Shown here in pieces: positions 43,651 through 50,597 of a stretch of 64,000 bases of DNA. The stretch is from Hafnia alvei (lineage in GTDB: Bacteria; Pseudomonadota; Gammaproteobacteria; Enterobacterales; Enterobacteriaceae). The position numbers and the translations under genes were made by a program. The notes beneath the pieces are model-generated. The model was given only the letters and a program-made list of their open reading frames with translations, was not told where the DNA came from and ran no database searches. How positions within the stretch are numbered: position 1 is the stretch's first letter; every line of letters begins with the position of its first letter. Location of the stretch: positions 3,224,001 through 3,288,000 of the forward strand of contig NZ_OZ061315.1 of assembly GCF_964063325.1 (NCBI RefSeq). Direction: 5' to 3'.

Positions 43651-44100
43651 CTATTGACAACCAAGAGCGTCGTCCTTATCACACTGAAGTTTACCCATTA
43701 GATCCGAAAGTCTATCAACCCCTTCATCTTTACATTCGTACGTATACTCTTTCTTAGTCTTAAGATTAACAACCGTAACCCCCTTATTACTATCGCCATC
43801 TTCATAATTGCTAAAAACCGTATACTTAAAACCACTGTGGTGGAAACTAACGTTCATATAATCGGTTTGGAATCTGGAGTAGTGGTTGTATAAAAAACCA
43901 GAGTATTCTGGGGCTAGTGATGAATAGGCAAATGTCTCTCCACTAGAGTTTTTCATTTCATAAATCATCTTATTGGATGATGTTTTTAAGGAAGCTTGTC
44001 CCTTAGTAGTATTGCAAGAGAAATAATCACCTGCCGCATAAGAAAGCGATACGAATGACAATAATCCACTCAGTAATAAAATTCTATTTATTTTTTTCAT
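43651..44100 (-). CDS. Periplasmic immunity-like protein for the muramidase fragment
   Basis: 149 residues with a Sec signal (ILLLSGLLSFVSLSYA). The mature part starts GDYFSCNTTKGQASLKTSSN and ends with CKDEGVDRLSDLMGKLQCDK, giving several Cys, like small lysozyme-inhibitor folds, though I cannot name a family. Its ATG overlaps the end of the N-acetylmuramidase fragment, the normal toxin-immunity junction, so it was that toxin's immunity protein. It is intact although its toxin is not. Confidence 0.65.
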   Translation of the reverse strand: MKKINRILLLSGLLSFVSLSYAAGDYFSCNTTKGQASLKTSSNKMIYEMKNSSGETFAYSSLAPEYSGFLYNHYSRFQTDYMNVSFHHSGFKYTVFSNYEDGDSNKGVTVVNLKTKKEYTYECKDEGVDRLSDLMGKLQCDKDDALGCQ

Positions 44101-44340
44101 AATTATCTCTCATTCTGGAATCATAACCTTGTTGTTTTGGTCTATTGTATCTTCTCGCAAAACTTAGCCAGTCTTTATCTCTAATCGACTTAAGTAAAAC
44201 AGAGTCAGATTTAATAAAATTGACAAATGCACTGAGTTGGTTCTTTTCTGATTCGGAAATTGATTTAACAAACTCCTCAGGTGAATTATAGCCTGCTTCT
44301 TTAAAGTTGGAGTCAGCATTAACTACTTTGGATGTCTTTC
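44084..44340 (-). pseudogene. C-terminal fragment of an N-acetylmuramidase toxin domain
   Basis: A minus-strand frame reads VNADSNFKEAGYNSPEEFVK, SESEKNQLSAFVNFIKSD, then LKSIRDKDWLSFARRYN to a TAG stop. This is the conserved C-terminal region of DUF3380-type N-acetylmuramidases (GYxSxxEF, QLxAFVxFI, WxxFARxYN). The catalytic N-terminal part and the chassis core are missing. It overlaps the following immunity gene by 17 bases. I read it as the oldest, most decayed cassette. Confidence 0.7.
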
Positions 44341-44444
44341 AAGATAATGAAAATACACAAACAAGGTGTAGTTGTATGATTTTTTCATGGCACCATGATG
44401 AACAGAGCATGAATTTAATCATTCAATTCTTCCGGCCCCCCTTG

Positions 44445-44816
44445 CTAATTATTATCCTTTAAATACTGTATGCGCTCATTGGTTTTATCTAACAGGCATT
44501 TTTCGTAAATACTAGAAAATCCAGTCCCTGTTTTTGATTCGTAAGTTTCATAATCACAGCTAGCATCTCTCATTTTGATCCATGCTTGTTGCGCCCTCTT
44601 AAGGTATACATCTTTTGATTCTTTTTGCCCATAAACCCCCTCCCACTCTTGCTTATATTCTATCATTTGCTTTTTATATAGTTCATTCAGTTCATTATCA
44701 GACTTTTTATATCCATCCAGGATTTTTATATAATTATTTTGTTCATCCAAAGATATTGCAAAAGTCAAAAATGGAACTAATAACAAGCTCAATACGAAAA
44801 TATTTAATTTATTCAT
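44445..44816 (-). CDS. LprI-like periplasmic immunity protein
   Basis: 123 residues with a Sec signal (IFVLSLLLVPFLTFA). The mature part matches the LprI/DUF1311 pattern: LDGYKKSDNELNELYKKQ, RAQQAWIKMRDASCDYE, GTGFSSIYEKCLLDKTNERI and YLKDN. LprI of Mycobacterium is a lysozyme inhibitor, which fits protection against a muramidase. The start overlaps the pesticin-like toxin stop by 8 bases. It is complete. Confidence 0.82.
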   Translation of the reverse strand: MNKLNIFVLSLLLVPFLTFAISLDEQNNYIKILDGYKKSDNELNELYKKQMIEYKQEWEGVYGQKESKDVYLKRAQQAWIKMRDASCDYETYESKTGTGFSSIYEKCLLDKTNERIQYLKDNN

Positions 44817-45675
44817 TATAGATATCCTTTACGAGCATTAAAACGTTGAGTTGGCACTCCAAAATTTGACTTCCAGTATTCATTCGATATATTTTTTTGA
44901 AACTGTTAGCTCCATCACTTAAATCCTTCATGAAATATCTTCTTGTTCGAGAGGAGTTATCCTCTCTAAAAATAAGATCTACTAACACATCCTGTACATT
45001 CTGTGATATTGAATCTATATTTACAGTATACTGTACGCCATCAATGTTTGTACCTTTAGCAATAACTCGTTTTGTAACATTGTATTGATGTTCGTACACA
45101 GACAAAAACAAAAAATGTTGTTGTTTCCTTGTTAAGTATTGTTCCCCTTTTGGAACGTGTTTATCTATATCTTGACAATAGCGTAGTGCTGAACTCCCTT
45201 GTAATCCAACACTTTCTAGTAGCCATTTTTTCATCGTTATAGATAGTGGAGAAGCGTTTTTCTCTATATTTTGAAACAATCCACTAATATAATTTTCTGA
45301 TTGCTGCCCAAGATCCAATCCGCGGCCAAATGTAACCCCGGATGCACCAATTACAACCCCTTTGTTGTTAGGGACGTGAGGATGACGTGAGAAATAAATG
45401 CTATTATCATTGTCATTACCTTCAGCATCAAACGTAAGCTGCCCTTTGGGTACCTTTAACCATTTAAGAGCCATTTCATCATCATTGGAAAGCGCACCTA
45501 AAAATTCTACCGGATGCATATGCCACAAAGACGAACCCAGTTTTAATTTACTGGTATCCTGTATCCACACCATCTTATCAAGATAGTCTTCACAGTATTC
45601 TCTCCACTCGGGGGCATCACTCGTTAGTTTGTTCAAAAACGACTGCCAAATCGGCGTTTCTTTTTGTGATACCAC
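44809..45675 (-). pseudogene. Cassette: chassis core plus pesticin-like muramidase
   Basis: The 288-residue frame begins inside the chassis core (KETPIWQSFLNKLTSDAPEW) and runs to WHMHPVEFLGAL, then switches to a muramidase domain: LTFDAEGNDNDNSIYFSRHP, VIGASGVTFGRGLDLGQQSE, as in pesticin-type phage-lysozyme-like toxins. The core continues upstream to about 45795 but in another frame, because the T run at 45661-45665 has five bases where the other copies have six. There is no T6SS N-terminus, so it is a silent cassette. The toxin domain itself is open. Confidence 0.75.
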
Positions 45676-45795
45676 TCACTGGGGTGTTTCACGATCATCT
45701 TATTCTTCACGTCGCGATAAGATGGGTTATGAATAGCACTCAGGTATTCTTGGGATGAATAGGAACTGACACTACTGTCAATCCGGTTTAACCTC
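45490..45795 (-). repeat. Chassis-core copy of the pesticin-like cassette
   Basis: Homologous to effector residues 459-569 and ending at the FLGAL boundary. It contains the one-base T contraction at 45661-45665. The 150 bases upstream, to the immunity gene, show no recognisable gene. Confidence 0.85.
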
Positions 45796-45951
45796 ACAAT
45801 TCACAGCGTTTTATTTTCACCACAGTTCGGCGCACACCAAGGCGTGCAGATGTACGTGCAAATGTTGAGATGGCTCTAATAATATCAGGCCACAGCTATT
45901 TATTCGATTTCATCTATAAATGAACTATATTAATGCATCCACTGTAACCGA

Positions 45952-46311
45952 TTAGTAATTATCGACAGCCTTTTTATAATTATTGAAAAAGTCATTTAAC
46001 TGCGTAACACCATCAAGTTCACATTGATTCTCAAGAAGTTCTGCTCGCTGACCATCCATTGTTTTATACAATGCACATCGATCGGAAATTTATTTTCTCT
46101 GTGCATTGTAAAAATCGATAGTGACTGAATATTCGGAACCATGTTTTTCTATCATACTTTTAATAGAATCTTCTACTTTGTTTGTGCTGCCTTGAATGCA
46201 GGACAACATAACGGGATGAACTGTCGTATTCCCCGCACAAGAAGAGTTTGTTTTTGCATAAATGCAAAGTGGAAAGAACAATAATAAAAGCGTATATTTA
46301 GTTTTCATCAT
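45952..46311 (-). pseudogene. LprI-like immunity gene with an internal stop
   Basis: From ATG 46311 or 46308 (MKTKYTLLLLFFPLCIYAK, a Sec signal) the frame reads NSSCAGNTTVHPVMLSCIQG and FYNAQRK, then TAA at 46092-46090, then continues in the same frame ISDRCALYKTMDGQRAELLE and NQCELDGVTQLNDFFNNYKK to a stop at 45952. The stop sits where LprI proteins have AQxxWIxxRdxxC, replacing the Trp. The start overlaps the toxin stop by 11-14 bases. Confidence 0.7.
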
Positions 46312-47307
46312 CAATGACCTTATTAGTTTTTTCAAGTTCCAACAAATCACGTTTTTCTGCGATGGCCCTTGACCTCAGATCTCCCCACCATGTTGGCGAT
46401 GAAGGAAACAAATTCTCAACATTATTAAACTTATAGTCCTGAACAATTGTAATGATATCTTTCTCAGATAAAGCAGAAATATTTTTACCCTTTAAAGCCC
46501 TGACAGTTATACCAGTTCTGGCACCATATTGAACAGAAGTTGACCAAGTAATGTCGTTAATCGCAGCATGTGTTTTTGAAAACTCAATACCTTTAGATTT
46601 CAAATAGTCAATCTGAACTTCATAGTGCGTTTCTTTAATGTAATCTTGCTGTTCCTTTGAAAATTCATCCTTATACTGAGCTGCAATTTTTTCCATACTT
46701 TATTAAGCTCAGAAGTTGCAGGAGTTAAAGCTTCAAATTCTGATTTGAATTTAGAGTGTAATATATATTTCTGAACAACTCCCATTTTAGATGAAAATTG
46801 ATATTTACCATAAGAAATGCCGCCATGATCACCTTTACCCGTTGAAACAACACTGGGCCCTCGCCCTCCAGACTCAAAATGCTCTGATGTCTTGCCCAGT
46901 TCCCAGTAACTAAGCGTTTGCCTTAAGGTCCCTAAAAACTCCACCGGATGCATATGCCACAAAGATGATCCCAGTTTTAATTTACTGGCATCCTGTATCC
47001 ACACCATCTTCTCAAGATAGTCTTCACAGTATTCTCTCCACTCGGGGGCATTACTCGTCAGTTTGTTCAAAAACGACTGCCAAATCGGCGTTTCTTTTTT
47101 GCGATACCACTCACTGGGATGTCTCACGATCATCTTATTCTTCACATCGCGATAAGATGGGTTATGGATAGCACTCAGATATTCCTGGGATGAATAGGGA
47201 CTGACACTACTGTCAATCCGGTTCAACAAACGCTGATAGTTATACGGAGTGTCTCGGCGGATTTGTTGCTTTTCGGCACGCAGCCGTTCGCATACGGCAA
47301 AAACCAA
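46298..47307 (-). pseudogene. Cassette: chassis core plus GKGD/SYG-type peptidoglycan hydrolase
   Basis: The frame from 47307 carries the core (PYNYQRLLNRIDSSVSPYSS to WHMHPVEFLGTL) and then GGRGPSVVSTGKGDHGGISY and GKYQFSSKMGVVQKYI, typical of a lysozyme-like hydrolase domain seen in phage tails and T6SS effectors. At the A6 run 46687-46692 the frame breaks; in the next frame IAAQYKDEFSKEQQDYIKET and INDITWSTSVQYGARTGITV continue to a stop at 46298. Seven A would restore the frame. There is no N-terminal chassis, so it is a silent cassette. Confidence 0.75.
46924..47256 (-). repeat. Chassis-core copy of the GKGD/SYG cassette
   Basis: Homologous to effector residues 459-569, ending at FLGTL. 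A second patch homologous to effector residues about 348-405 lies directly upstream at 47258-47425, with the intervening chassis part deleted. Confidence 0.85.
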
Positions 47308-47422
47308 TATCCCTCCTTTTAAGCATCCACTTCTGTTTTCACCTGACTCAGCTTCAGAATAACTTCCCCCTCCTTAGTTATCTCTTTGCTGACTATCATT
47401 TTTATTTTCAGGTCTTTCGAGA

Positions 47423-47628
47423 TCATTTAGGGGATTTTTTCTTCATAACGATCTTATCAGGCACAGACAAATTAGCAGCAACAAATGGCGATTTATCATC
47501 AATATGATAAACCAATTTATCTCCTTCAATCTTCAAAACAGCCTTTCCAGTCCCAACAAAAGCGCTATAAAATGAAATCAGTGCCTTTCTATTAACAATA
47601 TCCCCAACAATATTGTCATCATCATCCT
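47423..47628 (-). pseudogene. C-terminal fragment of a GH108-type immunity gene
   Basis: The frame QDDDDNIVGDIVNRKALISF, YSAFVGTGKAVLKIEGD, then AANLSVPDKIVMKKKSPK is clearly paralogous to the second half of the immunity protein at 49721-50110. The N-terminal half is missing. It is followed by the same chassis patch as the intact gene. It shows that a whole toxin-immunity unit was once duplicated here and then partly replaced by the GH19 unit. Confidence 0.85.
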
Positions 47629-47672
47629 GTAATTAACGTCGCTATGAGACGGGTTATGATTAGCCAAGAAAT

Positions 47673-48533
47673 TCAACCTTTGAATTTTTCCTTTAAATAA
47701 TTTTTAATCAATGCGGCGTTTTTGTAGTTGAACTTAGCTCCCTTACCTTCACATCCGGATAAATTCACATCATCATTTATAGAAACATTCTTAGATATGT
47801 TTCCTTTTTTATCATAGGAATATGCATAGACTTTATAGCAAGTCATATCATGAGCATCCCCCCCCCATGATATCAAGTTTACAATATTCATTTCAGAAGA
47901 AATATTTATGAAAAACACAGATAAATTCACAGGTGAATGATTATCTTTGTTTTTATAACTATCAACAATAACATCACCAGACTCGCTTTCTTTGACAAGA
48001 TTCAATCCCTTGTCCGTAACATATTTTATATATATATTAGAAGCATTTTTTAAAGCAAATGGACCATCAGCAATAACTTCATAATTTTCTACGTAATCTT
48101 TACCTGTACGATTGTCTTTTTTGACGCCTTCCCCCTCGCATCCACAAACCGAGTGATTAAGCGAAAGTGGTACATAAGGTTTTTGAGCATTCATTACAGC
48201 ATATATTTTGGCGAAAACATTATCCAGTTTATCATCAAAAAAATAATACGAAGAAACAGCCATTGCACGATCGCCTGTTTGTGACGACATTCCAATCCTT
48301 ACACCATCAACCGCTCCCCACTTGCAAGAAAATGTAAAATGGTCTCTAATTGTTGCGGTATTTGCATTTCCCTCTAAAGCAATATCAATATTTTTTTGAT
48401 CGTGCAGATTTTTCACCGTCAGTGTGTAATATTTAGTGCCATCAAGATCTTCCGAGCTTGGTTTTAAATAAAAATCAGAAGCACAAACATTCATAGAAAA
48501 AAAAATAAAAATTAATGAACTAAAATATCTCAT
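47673..48533 (-). CDS. Periplasmic immunity-like protein of the GH19 cassette
   Basis: 286 residues from ATG 48533 (MRYFSSLIFIFFSMNVCAS), a Sec signal. Family not recognised. The mature part is polar with many Cys (CKWGAV, CGCEGEG, CYKVYAY, SGCEGKG) and two internal segments ending in CEGxG, hinting at a duplicated fold. It overlaps the GH19 toxin stop by 14 bases. It is intact and larger than the other immunity proteins in the array. Confidence 0.65.
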   Translation of the reverse strand: MRYFSSLIFIFFSMNVCASDFYLKPSSEDLDGTKYYTLTVKNLHDQKNIDIALEGNANTATIRDHFTFSCKWGAVDGVRIGMSSQTGDRAMAVSSYYFFDDKLDNVFAKIYAVMNAQKPYVPLSLNHSVCGCEGEGVKKDNRTGKDYVENYEVIADGPFALKNASNIYIKYVTDKGLNLVKESESGDVIVDSYKNKDNHSPVNLSVFFINISSEMNIVNLISWGGDAHDMTCYKVYAYSYDKKGNISKNVSINDDVNLSGCEGKGAKFNYKNAALIKNYLKEKFKG

Positions 48534-49550
48534 TAAAGACACCTTCACGTAATAATCTATTTAAATTTTCAAACCGATCATCATAGTGATCATCATGTTT
48601 ATTAATAATTTTAGTTATTGAATAGGACACATCTTTCGAAACCCCTTGATCAGCTCGAGTCGGTAGATTATTAGAATCCCAAAAATAAAGTGCTGACCGA
48701 ACGGCATAAACAGTTTCGAGCAACAAGTCAGGCTCAGCTTCAAAATCGATTCTTTGCCCCCATTTGGTCTCATGATATTTTGTAAATGCTCTATAGTTTC
48801 CTCTGAACGTCAACTGTTTCATTCCACGACCACGATATCTCCACCCATCCCCACTTGCATAGTCGCCATTGTTAACCCTTTTAGCATATGCTTTATTGGC
48901 TATGTTTTCAGCGTTTGCTGCCTGACGCCCAGGAATGAAACCATCACCATCGGCTTCAGCAACATGATTAGCATAATAAGCAAATTTTGCGACAAGTACG
49001 TTGGGTCTATAGTTAAAATTCTCGTTAAGGTTAAATCCAGGTCCAACCTATTGAAATACTTGAGCTATAAAATGATTCAATCGATTACTAGTGTTAATTT
49101 TGCATCGTTCAAAGCTGGCATTGAGTTCTTCTGCTACAGCACTTAGTAATGCATCAGAAACTCTGACAGAGTCAGTCCAGATTTTTCGTAGCATCTCTTT
49201 TGTAATTTTTGATTCACGGATAAATGATCCCAAAAACATTACCGGATGCATATGCCATAAAGACGAACCCAGTTTTAATTTACTGGCATCCTGCATCCAC
49301 ACCATCTTATCAAGATAGCTTTCACAGTATTCTCTCCACTCGGGTGCATCGCTCGTCAGTTTGTTTAAAAAAGACTGCCAAATCGGCGTTTCTTTTTTGT
49401 GATACCACTCACTGGAGTGTTTCACGATCATCTTATTCTTCACGTCGCGATAAGATGGGTTATGAATGGCACTCAGGTATTCTTGGGATGAATAGGGACT
49501 GACACTACTGTCAATCCGGTTCAACAAACGCTGATAGTTATACGGAGTAT
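48520..49550 (-). pseudogene. Cassette: chassis core plus GH19 toxin with amber stop at the catalytic Glu
   Basis: The core (from about 49550) ends at WHMHPVMFLGSF. The same frame then enters a GH19 domain: HFIAQVFQ, TAG (49050-49048), VGPGFNLNENFNYRPN, GDGWRYRGRGMKQLTFRG. The prophage endolysin in this window reads FIAQVGHESGG with Glu49 where the TAG stands, so the stop replaces the catalytic acid. The rest of the domain stays open to 48520. There is no N-terminal chassis. It is a silent and, as read, dead cassette. Confidence 0.8.
49222..49550 (-). repeat. Chassis-core copy of the GH19 cassette
   Basis: Homologous to effector residues 459-569, ending at FLGSF. A second patch at 49558-49725, homologous to effector residues about 348-405, starts right after the stop of the preceding immunity gene. 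Confidence 0.88.
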
Positions 49551-49720
49551 CTCAGAGGATTTGTTGCTTTTCGGCGCGCAGCTGTTAGTATACGGCAAAA
49601 ACTAATATGCTTCCTTTTGAGCATCCGCTTATGTTTTCACCTGACTCAGCTTCAGAATAACTTCATCCTCCGTAGTTATCTCTTTGCTGACCATCATTTT
49701 TATTTTCAGGTCTTTCGAGA

Positions 49721-50110
49721 TCATTTAGGGGATTTTTTCTTCATAACGATTTTATCAGGCACTGACATATTTGCCTCTACAAATGGTTTTTTATCTTTAA
49801 TGTAATAAATTAAATCATCATTTTTAATAATTAGGGATGCTTTCCCTGTTCCACCAAACGTGCTATCAAAAGACACCTGAGCTTTCCCATTAGTTACTGT
49901 ACCCCTGATATTGTCATCATCATCTTGTTCAGAACAATCAATCCGATTCCCATTATTTGTAATAAAACAATATTTGCCTGAAATGTGATTTCCTGTTTCG
50001 GTCAAATCAATAGTGAACGTGCTTGTCTTACTCTCACTTTCCCAGTGACCACCAAAGCAAGCCATAGAGCCGAACGAAATGAATAACAATGCAAATAAGT
50101 ATTTTTTCAT
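49721..50110 (-). CDS. Periplasmic immunity protein of the GH108 effector
   Basis: About 129 residues from ATG 50110 (MKKYLFALLFISFGSMACFG), a Sec signal. The mature part is beta-rich (STFTIDLTETGNHISGKYCF, GTGKASLIIKNDDLIYYI) and ends VPDKIVMKKKSPK. The ATG overlaps the toxin stop (CTATGA), so production is coupled to the toxin. Family not named with confidence. A truncated paralogue lies at 47423-47628. Confidence 0.75.
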   Translation of the reverse strand: MKKYLFALLFISFGSMACFGGHWESESKTSTFTIDLTETGNHISGKYCFITNNGNRIDCSEQDDDDNIRGTVTNGKAQVSFDSTFGGTGKASLIIKNDDLIYYIKDKKPFVEANMSVPDKIVMKKKSPK

Positions 50111-50565
50111 AGCACCACCTGTAAACAATCATCAACTCGATTTAGCCACCCTTTAAGAAACTTAACCTGAGCATTTGGCTTTCCATTCGTTACGGTTAAG
50201 GAGCGATAGTATTCATTCCTTATTTCTGCAATTCTATTTAATAACAGTTCTTGAACGTCAATGTTATTAATACAATGGATCATATTATCATCCATTTTGT
50301 TACTGACACTTAATTTTGAATCGTATTCATTATGCAAGCACTTCCTTATTTGTTTGATTGCCAATCCGGATGTTATCGTCCAATCATATATCATTAGTGC
50401 TATTTTTGTACTTTCTAATTTGCAGAAACCTTTAGGATTCCAGTAGTGGTTATAATAAATCGTTTCAGCTTGTGACTTTGTCATGGATTTTAGAGTCGCT
50501 GAAGTAGCCTCTATTCCTAAATCTTGTGGTGCAAAAGCCCGCCAAGTATCAAGAGTTATACCCAT
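50107..50565 (-). pseudogene. GH108 muramidase tip of the effector, out of frame
   Basis: This frame encodes MGITLDTWRAFAPQDLGIEA, AETIYYNHYWNPKGFC, IYDWTITSGLAIKQIR and a GWLNRVDDCL end, the GH108 (ZliS-like) N-acetylmuramidase pattern. Read further upstream in this frame it continues as GYVNDPDDKGGETN, joining the catalytic HEG motif of the chassis frame. The join is broken at a G5 run (50606-50610) where six G would be needed for HEGGYVND. As given, the chassis frame stops at HEGAT and the tip is separate. Confidence 0.8.
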
Positions 50566-50597
50566 ATTAGTTTCGCCACCTTTATCATCAGGATCAT

